Assembly: GCA_032251045.1 (NCBI GenBank)
Contig: JAVVEW010000005.1
Location: 6,123 to 70,122, forward strand
Direction: 5' to 3'
DNA length: 64,000 bases
Source: JAVVEW01 sp032251045
GTDB taxonomy: Bacteria; Pseudomonadota; Gammaproteobacteria; Methylococcales; Methylomonadaceae
Below the pieces are notes generated by a model that had not been told where the DNA came from, did no database searches, and saw only the letters and a list, made by a program, of their open reading frames with translations. Numbering within the stretch: position 1 is the stretch's first letter; every line of letters starts with the position of its first letter. The position numbers were made by a program, and so were the translations under genes. Shown here one piece after another: positions 53,550 through 61,087 of this stretch.

Positions 53550-54692
53550 CTACACCCAACCGTCAAATTGCAGCACGCTGCCCACGGCGGCAATGGCTTC
53601 GTCGCCGGCGGCCAGTTCGATGGCCAGGCCATCGCGGTCGAGGTCGCCGTTGTTGAGCCGGTCGAGCAGACCGTCGCGTTCGTCGGTGTTGGCATTGCGG
53701 CCTAAGGTGTTTTGGAATACCGCCTGGATAAAGCCGGCATTGTCCAGGCTGTTGAGGTCTTGGGCCTGATCGTTGAACCAGTCGAGTATCGGGCGGTAGT
53801 TGGCCGGGTCTTGCACCAGCTCCAGGCCAAGTTGCCATTCTTCGACGCTGGCGTCGCGGTTGAGGTAGGTTTGCACTAAACGTCCTAACACACCTTCGAC
53901 GGCGTTACGCGCCAGCAGGGTGCTGTCGCCGTCTGCGTAGGCAATAGCTTCGGCGTTGCTGAGCGATAGCATGGCGCCGTCGTCAAAGTGGGTGAGTTCG
54001 AGCTGGTTTTGGTTGTCGGTCAGATGCACGTCGCTGCGTGCGCCGTTGACATCGAGCACGTCGAAGCCTTCACCGCCATCGATTTGCCAGGCCAGGCCGC
54101 GTGGCAGTTGGCCGCGTTCGTCATTGTCGCTGCCGATAAAGCTGCGGTTGACATCTAAACGCACGAGGTTGGCATTGGTGTCGAGACCTTCCAGCAGTTC
54201 GGCGTTGCTGAGTGTTTTCACCGCATCGGGGGCGAGGACATCACGGAACAGGTTGGCCAAATCGTCGGCGCTGTTGTCGGTCAGCGTTTGCACGATAGCA
54301 CCTTCTTGTTGGGTGAGGTCGCGGCCCAGCCAGGTGGTAACCAGGTGATGGGCGACGGCTTCGGCCTCGTTGTGGGCGAGGTTAAGCGCAGCGCCGTTAG
54401 CAAAGACGATTTGTTCGACATCGGTAAAGGTGTCGATTTCGCCGGTGACGTTGTGGGTGAGCGTGACGCCAAGGTTGTCGCTGCGCTGGACATCGTAATC
54501 GTCCAGGCTGCCGCTTTGTATAGCGAGATCGAAGCCAAAGCCGCCGTTGAGGCGGTCGTTGCCGGTGCCGCCGTCGAGGCGGTCGTGGTCGGCGCCGCCA
54601 TACACCACGTCATTACCCGCGCCACCAAAGGTCTGGTCGTCGCCGCCCAGGCTGCCGACGGTATCTTCGCCGCCGTTGCTGAAAATCTTCAC
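53550..54692 (-). CDS. RTX/DUF4214 protein, N-terminally truncated
   Basis: The 380-residue frame begins (GTG at 54692) inside a run of RTX nonapeptides (GGAGNDVVYGGADHDRLDGGTGNDRLNGG). Such repeats form calcium-binding beta-rolls in type I secreted proteins. It continues with a linker and two DUF4214-like helical segments (VEGVLGRLVQTYLNRDASVEEWQLGLELV; AVFQNTLGRNANTDERDGLLDRLNNGD). A full protein would have a longer N-terminal part. Upstream, the frame meets a stop 13 codons away, within the inverted-repeat junction with the TPR gene. It is therefore probably the 3' end of a larger gene cut by rearrangement. Confidence 0.75.
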   Translation of the reverse strand: MKIFSNGGEDTVGSLGGDDQTFGGAGNDVVYGGADHDRLDGGTGNDRLNGGFGFDLAIQSGSLDDYDVQRSDNLGVTLTHNVTGEIDTFTDVEQIVFANGAALNLAHNEAEAVAHHLVTTWLGRDLTQQEGAIVQTLTDNSADDLANLFRDVLAPDAVKTLSNAELLEGLDTNANLVRLDVNRSFIGSDNDERGQLPRGLAWQIDGGEGFDVLDVNGARSDVHLTDNQNQLELTHFDDGAMLSLSNAEAIAYADGDSTLLARNAVEGVLGRLVQTYLNRDASVEEWQLGLELVQDPANYRPILDWFNDQAQDLNSLDNAGFIQAVFQNTLGRNANTDERDGLLDRLNNGDLDRDGLAIELAAGDEAIAAVGSVLQFDGWV

Positions 54693-54731
54693 TTCGCTAG
54701 CGCTCCGTTTCCAAGATTTTCAGCGACGGCG
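54671..54731. repeat. 19-base imperfect inverted repeat at a gene-fragment junction
   Basis: The arm CGCCGTTGCTGAAAATCTT (54671-54689) and its complement at 54713-54731 differ at one position. They surround a 23-base spacer that itself contains the 8-base palindrome CGCTAGCG (54695-54702). One arm codes for KIFSNG of the RTX frame, the other for SPSLKI of the TPR frame. The two truncated genes meet exactly here. Confidence 0.85.
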
Positions 54732-55737
54732 ACACATAGCCGATGTTCAGGCGCGGCGCCGGCGGCGCGGGTGTGTGCGGACACGGCGGCAGGGCACGGG
54801 CCAGGCGGGTGAAATAGGCGGCGTGTTGCCGGGCCAGGCGCAGTAACAAGGCTGGCGGTATCGGCATGGCCAGCAACGACATCAGGGGCAGCGGCGCGGC
54901 CTCGGCGTGCTCGGCCTGGGCGCTTAACCGGGCGGTCAACTCGGCCATGCGTTCGGAATAGCCGGCCCAGTCGGCTTGCAGATTTTTGATGGCGGCGATA
55001 TGGCAATGCAGTTTGACATCGTCCGGCATCAGCGCCAGGGCTTGTTGGTAATAGGCCAAGGCCTGGTTCAGGTTGTGGCGCTCGGCGAGTTGCGCGAGAT
55101 TGTACCAGGGCTGGCTGAATTCGGGATCCAGTCGCCGGGCGCGCTGGTAACAACGCTCCGCCAGTTCGGTAGTGCCCGCTTCTTGCAGCGCCGCGCCTAA
55201 GGCGTTATACGCTGTCGCCGTCGGTTTTAGGCGCACGGAGGCGCGATAACAGTCCAGGGCTTTGGCGATTTCGCCATAACGTTGATACAACTGCCCCAGC
55301 TCCAGATGCAGGGCGGCGTCTTCGGGTGCCAGATTGAGCGTGTTGCGATAGGCGTGTTCCGCAAAAATGAATTCGCCGTGTTCGGCATAGGCTTTCGCCA
55401 GGTTGTGATGGGCTAACGGTAAATCAGGCCGTAACACCAGGGCGCGATGGCCATGGGCGATGGCGGCATCGAGTCGGCCTTCAAGCTGTTCCAGCGCGGC
55501 CAGATTGGCATGCAACACGGCGTGTTCGGGGGCGATGGCCAGCGCCTTTTGATAGACTGCCCTGGCTTCATCTACAGCGCCGGATTGCTGCAAGGCATTG
55601 GCCAGGTTGTTGTAAGCCGAGATAAACCCAGGCTGCTGCGCGATAACCTGACGAAAACAGCGGATGGCTTCGGCATGATCGCCTTGCCGGCGTGCCGTGC
55701 GGCCTTGTTCGAATATCGTTTTGCTGCTTGCTGTCAT
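54697..55737 (-). CDS. TPR protein of O-GlcNAc-transferase type, C-terminally truncated
   Basis: The 346 residues comprise about seven TPR repeats (AEAIRCFRQVIAQQPGFISAYNNLANAL and similar), then a helical region and the phrase RLNIGYVSPS. In the OGT/SPINDLY-type family this phrase opens the glycosyltransferase domain, which would continue with a DFRRHAV-like stretch. Here it changes to LKILETER and stops, so the catalytic domain is missing. The break coincides with a 19-base inverted repeat shared with the RTX gene. The intact relative would modify proteins or glycans in the cytoplasm; this fragment can at most bind proteins. Confidence 0.78.
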   Translation of the reverse strand: MTASSKTIFEQGRTARRQGDHAEAIRCFRQVIAQQPGFISAYNNLANALQQSGAVDEARAVYQKALAIAPEHAVLHANLAALEQLEGRLDAAIAHGHRALVLRPDLPLAHHNLAKAYAEHGEFIFAEHAYRNTLNLAPEDAALHLELGQLYQRYGEIAKALDCYRASVRLKPTATAYNALGAALQEAGTTELAERCYQRARRLDPEFSQPWYNLAQLAERHNLNQALAYYQQALALMPDDVKLHCHIAAIKNLQADWAGYSERMAELTARLSAQAEHAEAAPLPLMSLLAMPIPPALLLRLARQHAAYFTRLARALPPCPHTPAPPAPRLNIGYVSPSLKILETER

Positions 55738-55989
55738 GAGGCGGTTGACGCTATGGCTCGTTAGCTGATCTTTATCAGCATACTAAATACAAAAAACCAC
55801 CGCAACCGCATGTAAACAATAAGGTATGGCGATCGCCCCCCCCCCGCTGAGCTCGCCCTGCCGCCGACACCTGTCAAACGCGCCACCGACCCCTCTTCCT
55901 GCATCGAGATTGAGCTGACCGGCGCTGTCTTCGCTTTTCAGCATCGGCTCCAGCACGCAGCTCCTTGAGTTTGTCGGTGAGCTGGTCGA
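55738..55989. other. Non-coding stretch with a ten-C run
   Basis: No coding frame here has recognisable content. It holds the upstream region of the TPR gene and an uninterrupted run of ten C at 55836-55845, a possible site of slippage or sequencing error. The part next to 55990 probably belongs to the decayed ATPase gene that follows. Confidence 0.4.
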
Positions 55990-56145
55990 GATGGGTGGCG
56001 CGGCGCGTGCAAAACAAAATATTTGCCGCTGGCAATCAAGTGCTGGACGTCCGACCAGTCGATGCGCTCTAAAGGTGGAATGTGTGGTAATGCGGCTCGG
56101 CCTCGATCGGCCCTGCGGTATTGAAGAAGCGTTCTATGTCGTACC
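55990..56145 (-). pseudogene. Remnant of an AAA-ATPase-like gene (N-terminal piece)
   Basis: On the minus strand the frame reads RFFNTAGPIEAEPHYH, and after removing two extra bases near 56075 it continues IPPLERIDWSDVQHLIASGKYFVLHAPR. This is the start of a common family of AAA-type ATP-binding proteins, whose next residues would be the nucleotide loop QTGKT. Here the loop is absent and the frame decays. Only about 45 codons remain, so the gene is dead. Confidence 0.62.
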
Positions 56146-56227
56146 TGGTTGGGCGATTCGGTTGTGAATACCCATCTTTAATGCAGCATGGTATACGACG
56201 GTGAGTCATCGAGAAATCCCCCTCAAT

Positions 56228-56246
56228 CCCCCTTTGCAAAAGGGGG
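56228..56246. repeat. CCCCCTTT/AAAGGGGG palindrome
   Basis: CCCCCTTT, GC and AAAAGGGGG form a near-perfect hairpin similar to that at 43665-43687. A partial second copy (TTTTGCCAAAGGGGC) follows at about 56272-56287. It lies downstream of tatC on the minus strand and may act as terminator or dispersed repeat. Confidence 0.5.
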
Positions 56247-56345
56247 AAGCTGATCATGCAACCTCAATCTGCTTTTGCCAAAGGGGCAGCCGGTAGAGCA
56301 GGCCGTTGCTAAAATAGGCCTTCACCCCGTTATGGCTGTGAATGG

Positions 56346-57104
56346 TTAGGGCAGTAAATCACGATTTTCCTCAGGGGTGTTTTTAGGTACGAACAGCCGC
56401 GAGAATAAAACACCCAGCTCAAATAAAATCCACATGGGTACGGCTAACAGCGTTTGCGAAATCGCATCGGGCGGGGTCAAGAACATGCCAATGATAAATG
56501 CACCCACAATGACATAAGGCCGTTTCTGGCTGAGCGCTTTAGGCGTGGTCATGCCGGTCCAAACCAAAACGATGGCGACAATGGGTACCTCAAAAGCCAG
56601 GCCAAACGCAAAGAACAAAGTGAGGACGAAATCCAGATATTTGCTGATGTCGGTCATCATCGTGACCCCGGCCGGCGCAGCCGCCGTTAAAAACGCAAAA
56701 ATCAATGGAAACACAACGAAATAGGCAAATACCGCACCGGCGTAAAACAATAAGGTGCTGGCCAGCAGCAACGGCAACAACATGCGTTTTTCATTACGGT
56801 ACAAACCGGGCGCGACAAACATCCAGAATTGATACAGGATCACTGGCGCTGAAGCAAAAATGGCAGTCACCAAGGCCAGTTTGAAGGGGGTAAAAAACGG
56901 CGAGGCAACATCGATGGCGATCATCTGCGTGCCTTTGGGCAAGTGCTGCAACAAAGGCCCGGCCAGATAGGTGTATAACTCGTTGGCGTAATAACTCAAG
57001 CCTAAAAATACCAGCAACACGACCAGCACGACCTTGAGCAAGCGATTACGCAGCTCAACCAGATGAGAGATCAAGGTTTGTGGAGAATCAGCGTCGCTCA
57101 TCAT
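56346..57104 (-). CDS. tatC: TatC twin-arginine translocase subunit
   Basis: TatC is the polytopic receptor that recognises twin-arginine signal peptides of folded proteins. The 252 residues carry the N-terminal SHLVELRNRLLKV motif, FYAGAVFAYFVVFPLIFAF, FGLAFEVPIVAIVLVW and the RPYVIVGAFIIGMFLTPPD block. Six membrane helices are apparent. It overlaps the tatB end by 17 bases and is the last gene of the his-tat operon. Confidence 0.97.
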   Translation of the reverse strand: MMSDADSPQTLISHLVELRNRLLKVVLVVLLVFLGLSYYANELYTYLAGPLLQHLPKGTQMIAIDVASPFFTPFKLALVTAIFASAPVILYQFWMFVAPGLYRNEKRMLLPLLLASTLLFYAGAVFAYFVVFPLIFAFLTAAAPAGVTMMTDISKYLDFVLTLFFAFGLAFEVPIVAIVLVWTGMTTPKALSQKRPYVIVGAFIIGMFLTPPDAISQTLLAVPMWILFELGVLFSRLFVPKNTPEENRDLLP

Positions 57105-57366
57105 CTCGTTCGGGCAAGGTTTCGGTCATGGGTTGATTCATATCCCGATAAAACTGTTCAAGTTTTTGCTGCTCTTGCTCGATTTGCCTGATTTCCTCGG
57201 CTTCCAGTTCTTGTTTGATTTCCGCTTTGACACTGGCAACGGTGGATCGCGCTTTACCCAGCCAGTAACCGGCAATACGCGCAGCTTTCGGCAATCGCTC
57301 GGGCCCTAGCACCAACAGACTGATCAAACCGACCAGCGCCAACTCCCAAAAACCGATATCGAACAT
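57088..57366 (-). CDS. tatB: TatB twin-arginine translocase subunit
   Basis: TatB partners TatC in substrate binding. The 92-residue product opens MFDIGFWELALVGLISLLVLGPERLP, the hallmark of TatB: a membrane helix, then a hinge and an amphipathic helix. A long charged helix follows (EIKQELEAEEIRQIEQEQQK). It is shorter than the E. coli protein but has the standard layout. It begins 2 bases after the tatA stop. Confidence 0.96.
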   Translation of the reverse strand: MFDIGFWELALVGLISLLVLGPERLPKAARIAGYWLGKARSTVASVKAEIKQELEAEEIRQIEQEQQKLEQFYRDMNQPMTETLPERDDERR

Positions 57367-57368
57367 AA

Positions 57369-57596
57369 TTAGCGCTTCACTTCATCTTGCTGATCGACAG
57401 CAGTCTTATGGAGTTGCTCGGCTTCTGGTTTATCCGGGAGTGACGCGCTGTTGTCAGCCTCTGAGTCTTTCATGGCGCTGCGGAAACTTTTAATCGCACC
57501 GCCTAAGTCTCCGCCTAAACTGCGGATACGTTTGGTGCCGAATAAAACCACGACAATGGCCAGGACAATCAATAACTGTGTAACACTGATACCCAT
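57369..57596 (-). CDS. tatA: TatA twin-arginine translocase pore subunit
   Basis: TatA polymerises to form the translocation pore. The 75-residue product has the membrane helix VTQLLIVLAIVVVLFGTKRIRSLGGDLG, with the FGTKR hinge typical of TatA, then an amphipathic helix and an acidic tail. It follows hisE by 20 bases. Confidence 0.96.
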   Translation of the reverse strand: MGISVTQLLIVLAIVVVLFGTKRIRSLGGDLGGAIKSFRSAMKDSEADNSASLPDKPEAEQLHKTAVDQQDEVKR

Positions 57597-57616
57597 GATG
57601 CACCTTTAACGTTATT

Positions 57617-57937
57617 TTAAGAATCTTTGCGGGCGGCTTTTTCCGCCAATCCCGATAAACCAAAGCGACGCTGTAATTCGGCCAGCACCGCATCAGGCCC
57701 TAAGTCTTGCGAGGCCAGTAACACTAGCGTATGAAACCATAAGTCAGCGGTTTCATAAACCAATTGCTCACGATCTTGGGCCTTACCGGCAATCACCACT
57801 TCGGTAGCCTCTTCGCCCACTTTTTTCAACATGCTGTCCAGGCCTTTGTGATACAGCTTGGCAACATAGGATGTTTCGGGGGCTGCATGTTTGCGCTGCT
57901 CCAGAACCTGGGCAAGCTCATTGAGAATATCACTCAT
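57617..57937 (-). CDS. hisE: Phosphoribosyl-ATP pyrophosphatase HisE
   Basis: HisE hydrolyses phosphoribosyl-ATP to phosphoribosyl-AMP, the second step of histidine synthesis. The start at 57937 gives MSDILNELAQVLEQRK and a 106-residue protein of normal size; the frame upstream to 58051 is overlap with hisI. The MazG-like signature SYVAKLYHKGLDSMLKKVGEEATE and AKAQDREQLVYETADLWFH-type segment with its acidic metal ligands are clear. It is separate from hisI, not fused as in enterics. Confidence 0.95.
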   Translation of the reverse strand: MSDILNELAQVLEQRKHAAPETSYVAKLYHKGLDSMLKKVGEEATEVVIAGKAQDREQLVYETADLWFHTLVLLASQDLGPDAVLAELQRRFGLSGLAEKAARKDS

Positions 57938-57938
57938 A

Positions 57939-58322
57939 TCAGGAATAAATGGTTTTTGGATCTTTGAGTACAGGCTCGACCGCTTGCCATTGACCATCGA
58001 CCAGCTGTCGGTAAAAACAGCTTTGTCGACCGGTATGACAGGCAATGCCACCGACTTGTTCGATGGCTAGTAAAATCACATCTTCATCACAATCCAGATG
58101 AATGGCTTTAACTTGCTGACGATGCCCGGATTGTTCGCCCTTGCGCCATAATTTTTGCCGCGATCTTGACCAATAAACCGCATAACCTTCCTCTGCGGTC
58201 AACGCCAGGGCATCACGGTTCATCCAGGCAACCATCAGCACTTTGCCGGTTTCGGCATCTTGAGCGATGGCCGGAACCAGGCCATTTTCATTCCAGGCAA
58301 TGCTATCTAGCCAAACTGTCAT
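57939..58322 (-). CDS. hisI: Phosphoribosyl-AMP cyclohydrolase HisI
   Basis: HisI opens the purine ring of phosphoribosyl-AMP using zinc and magnesium. The 127-residue protein shows GLVPAIAQDAETGKVLMVAWMNRDAL, AVYWSRSRQKLWRKGEQSGH and the metal-binding LDCDEDVILLAIEQVGGIACHTG with Asp and Cys ligands. Its start overlaps the hisF stop (ATGA). Confidence 0.97.
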   Translation of the reverse strand: MTVWLDSIAWNENGLVPAIAQDAETGKVLMVAWMNRDALALTAEEGYAVYWSRSRQKLWRKGEQSGHRQQVKAIHLDCDEDVILLAIEQVGGIACHTGRQSCFYRQLVDGQWQAVEPVLKDPKTIYS

Positions 58323-59086
58323 AGTCGCACCTCGATACCGCGTTCAGCCATGTAGGCTTTAGCCTCATGAATCCGGTATTCAGCAAAATGAAAAATACTG
58401 GCGGCCAACACCGCATCGGCACCGCCTTGCTCAACGCCTTCCACCAAATGTTGCAGCGTGCCAACGCCGCCGGAGGCAATCACCGGTACACTGACCGCAT
58501 CGACCACTTGCCGCAATAACGCCAGGTCGAAACCTTGCCGGGTGCCATCGCGATCCATGCTGGTCAATAGAATTTCACCGGCGCCCAGCGCGACCATGCG
58601 TTTGGCCCATTCAATAGCGTCAAGGCCGGTGGCTTTGCGCCCTCCATGAGTAAAAATTTCCCAGCGATCGGGGTCGCTACTGACCTGCTTGGCATCGATG
58701 GCCACAACGATACATTGGCGGCCAAAACGCTGTGCGGCTTCCTGAACAAATTCAGGTCGTGCCACCGCCGCGCTGTTGATGGCGACTTTATCGGCGCCGG
58801 CCTTGAGCATGCGGCGAATGTCATCCACAGTGCGTATGCCGCCGCCGACCGTGAGCGGAATGAACACTTCACCGGCCACTTGTTCGACCACATGCACCAG
58901 GGTTTCCCGGTCATCGTGGGTGGCGGTGATGTCCAGAAAGGTCAACTCATCCGCGCCTTCCTGATCGTAACGCCGGGCGATTTCCACAGGATCTCCGGCG
59001 TCGCGAATCTCGACAAACTGAACCCCTTTGACCACTCGGCCATGATCGACATCCAGGCAGGGAATGATGCGCTTCGCCAGGGCCAT
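58319..59086 (-). CDS. hisF: HisF imidazole glycerol phosphate synthase, cyclase subunit
   Basis: HisF uses ammonia from HisH to form imidazole glycerol phosphate and AICAR. The 255-residue TIM barrel starts MALAKRIIPCLDVDHGRVVKGV with catalytic Asp11. It has DELTFLDITATHDDRET, the phosphate-binding VGGGIRTVDDIRRMLKAGADKVAIN, DRDGTRQGFD with the second catalytic Asp, and VIASGGVGTLQHL. It lies 3 bases after hisA. Confidence 0.98.
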   Translation of the reverse strand: MALAKRIIPCLDVDHGRVVKGVQFVEIRDAGDPVEIARRYDQEGADELTFLDITATHDDRETLVHVVEQVAGEVFIPLTVGGGIRTVDDIRRMLKAGADKVAINSAAVARPEFVQEAAQRFGRQCIVVAIDAKQVSSDPDRWEIFTHGGRKATGLDAIEWAKRMVALGAGEILLTSMDRDGTRQGFDLALLRQVVDAVSVPVIASGGVGTLQHLVEGVEQGGADAVLAASIFHFAEYRIHEAKAYMAERGIEVRL

Positions 59087-59089
59087 GAT

Positions 59090-59818
59090 TCAGCCTTGCG
59101 CGATGCGCGTCGCTTCGGCAAAATCCAGCGTGCCTTCATAAATGGCACGGCCGGTGATCGCCGCGACCACGCCATCGTCTTGCACGGCTTTCAGGCGGTG
59201 TATGTCATCGATATTGGTGATGCCACCGGAAGCGATGACCGGAATACGGATGGCGCGCGCCAGCTCGGCGGTGGCTTCGACGTTAACGCCGGTCATCATG
59301 CCATCCCGGCTGATGTCGGTATAAATAATCGCTTCCACGCCATCGGCTTCAAATTTTTGTGCCAAATCGATCACGTCATGATGGGATAATTTCGACCAGC
59401 CGTCGATGGCGACTTTGCCGTCACGCACATCCAGTCCGACGATGATATGACCCGGAAACTCGATTGCCACCTCTTTAATGAAGTGCGGCTCGCTGGCGGC
59501 TTTGGTGCCGATAATGACATACTGAACACCGGCATCCAGATACGCCTGAATGGTATCTTCATCGCGGATACCGCCGCCAATCTGAATGAGTATCTCGGGA
59601 AATCGCTGGGCGATACGGTGGATAATGTCGGCATTTTTCGGTTTACCGGCGAATGCGCCGTCCAGATCAACCAGATGCAGCCGCTTGGCACCGGCTTCAA
59701 CCCAACGTTCGGCCATGGCGACTGGGTCGTTGGAAAATACCGTATCATCTTCCATACGGCCCTGCTGCAAACGTACGCATTGGCCGTTCTTAATATCGAT
59801 TGCGGGGATTAGTAACAT
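59090..59818 (-). CDS. hisA: HisA ProFAR isomerase
   Basis: HisA isomerises the aminoaldose ProFAR to PRFAR. The 242-residue TIM barrel starts MLLIPAIDIKNGQCVRLQQG with catalytic Asp8. It contains LHLVDLDGAFAGKPKN, QIGGGIRDEDTIQAYLDAG, YTDISRDGMMTGVN (second catalytic Asp) and VIASGGITNIDDI. It is 28 bases after hisH. Confidence 0.98.
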   Translation of the reverse strand: MLLIPAIDIKNGQCVRLQQGRMEDDTVFSNDPVAMAERWVEAGAKRLHLVDLDGAFAGKPKNADIIHRIAQRFPEILIQIGGGIRDEDTIQAYLDAGVQYVIIGTKAASEPHFIKEVAIEFPGHIIVGLDVRDGKVAIDGWSKLSHHDVIDLAQKFEADGVEAIIYTDISRDGMMTGVNVEATAELARAIRIPVIASGGITNIDDIHRLKAVQDDGVVAAITGRAIYEGTLDFAEATRIAQG

Positions 59819-59846
59819 GATTTAAGCTGTGTTTTAGTCTTAAAAG

Positions 59847-60488
59847 TTAACTCTGACCGTTCCAGGCCAGAAAGTTTTTCAACAACAAAAGCCCTTGTGC
59901 CTGGCTTTTTTCCGGATGAAATTGCACGGCGAACACCGAATCTCTGGCAATGGCGCTGGCAAACTCAAGCCCATAATCGGTCTGGCCGCTTTGCCATGCG
60001 GGTTGCTCAGGGCGCGCATAAAAACTATGCACGAAATAAAAACGGCTGTCATCGGGAATGCCTTGCCACAGGGGATGCTCAGACTGTTTGACCCGGTTCC
60101 AGCCCATGTGAGGAATTTTAAGCCCCTGACCTCGATCATCGGTCAAGGTCTTGGGAAATTCTCTTACCTGGCCTGGAATAATATCCAGACAGGGTACGCC
60201 TTCCGCTTCCTCGCTGCTGGACAGCAATGCCTGCATACCTAAGCAAATACCCAGAAATGGCTTGTTGTTTGCAGCGTGTTTGATCACGCCGAGCAAGTCC
60301 AGTTGCTTGAGCGCGGCCATACAGGCGCCCATGGCGCCCACGCCTGGCAGCACCACGCGGTCGGCGGCTTCGATCGTTTCGACCTGGTCGCTGACCACGA
60401 TGGTTTGTTCAGGGGCGACATGTTTCAGCGCCTTGGCGATGGAATGCAGATTGCCCATGCCATAGTCGATAACAACGGTAGTGGACAT
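59847..60488 (-). CDS. hisH: HisH glutamine amidotransferase subunit
   Basis: HisH releases ammonia from glutamine for HisF. The 213-residue class I amidotransferase opens VVIDYGMGNLHSIAKAL. The nucleophile Cys is in PFLGICLGMQAL (near residue 80), and the catalytic His/Glu pair is in FAVQFHPEKSQAQG near the end. It begins 2 bases after hisB. Confidence 0.97.
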   Translation of the reverse strand: MSTTVVIDYGMGNLHSIAKALKHVAPEQTIVVSDQVETIEAADRVVLPGVGAMGACMAALKQLDLLGVIKHAANNKPFLGICLGMQALLSSSEEAEGVPCLDIIPGQVREFPKTLTDDRGQGLKIPHMGWNRVKQSEHPLWQGIPDDSRFYFVHSFYARPEQPAWQSGQTDYGLEFASAIARDSVFAVQFHPEKSQAQGLLLLKNFLAWNGQS

Positions 60489-60490
60489 GG

Positions 60491-61087
60491 TTATAACAAC
60501 CCTTTGGTGGATGGAATCACGCCGGCCATGCGCGCATCGGGGGTCATTGCCATGCGCAGTGCCCGGCCAAATGCTTTGAATACGGTTTCGGCGATATGGT
60601 GGCTGTTGGCGCCTTTGAGATTGTCGATATGCAGGCTGATCAAAGCATGATTGACCAGCCCCTGAAAGAACTCATGAAACAAATCGGTCTCGAAACCGCC
60701 GATGCCGGCCCTGGGAAAGGTCACGCCGTAAACCAGACCGGGCCGCCCGGAGAAATCCACCACCACACGCGACAGCGCTTCATCCAGCGGCACGTAGGCA
60801 TGGCCATAGCGGGTAATGCCGGCTTTGTCGCCAACCGCTTTGGCCAGCGCCTGGCCTAAGGTAATGCCGATGTCTTCAACGGTGTGATGAGCATCGATGT
60901 GCAGGTCGCCTTTGGCCACGATAGTCAGATCGATCAGGCCATGCCGACCGATCTGGTCAAGCATGTGGTCAAGAAACGGCAGGCCGGTGTCGAACCGGGT
61001 TTGCCCGGTGCCATCGAGGTTGACGGTGACTTGAATCTGCGTTTCCAGGGTGTCGCGCTGGACGGTTGCGGTACGGGTCATGATCAT
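60491..61087 (-). CDS. hisB: HisB imidazoleglycerol-phosphate dehydratase
   Basis: HisB dehydrates imidazole glycerol phosphate with manganese. The product (198 residues from 61087, or 196 from the ATG at 61081) has GLPFLDHMLDQIGRHGLIDL, DLHIDAHHTVEDIGITLGQAL with its His ligands, and HHIAETVFKAFGRALRMA. It is monofunctional, without the phosphatase half seen in E. coli. Its first possible ATG overlaps the typA stop (ATGA). hisG, hisD and hisC are not in the window. Confidence 0.97.
   Translation of the reverse strand: MIMTRTATVQRDTLETQIQVTVNLDGTGQTRFDTGLPFLDHMLDQIGRHGLIDLTIVAKGDLHIDAHHTVEDIGITLGQALAKAVGDKAGITRYGHAYVPLDEALSRVVVDFSGRPGLVYGVTFPRAGIGGFETDLFHEFFQGLVNHALISLHIDNLKGANSHHIAETVFKAFGRALRMAMTPDARMAGVIPSTKGLL

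Noticed and set aside
54689..55153. Minus-strand 154-codon open frame within the TPR gene
   Set aside because: Out-of-frame shadow in GC-rich DNA; the TPR frame has clear repeats.
55836..55845. Poly-C tract as a phase-variation switch
   Set aside because: It lies outside any recognisable gene and not in a clear promoter, so no switch role can be supported.
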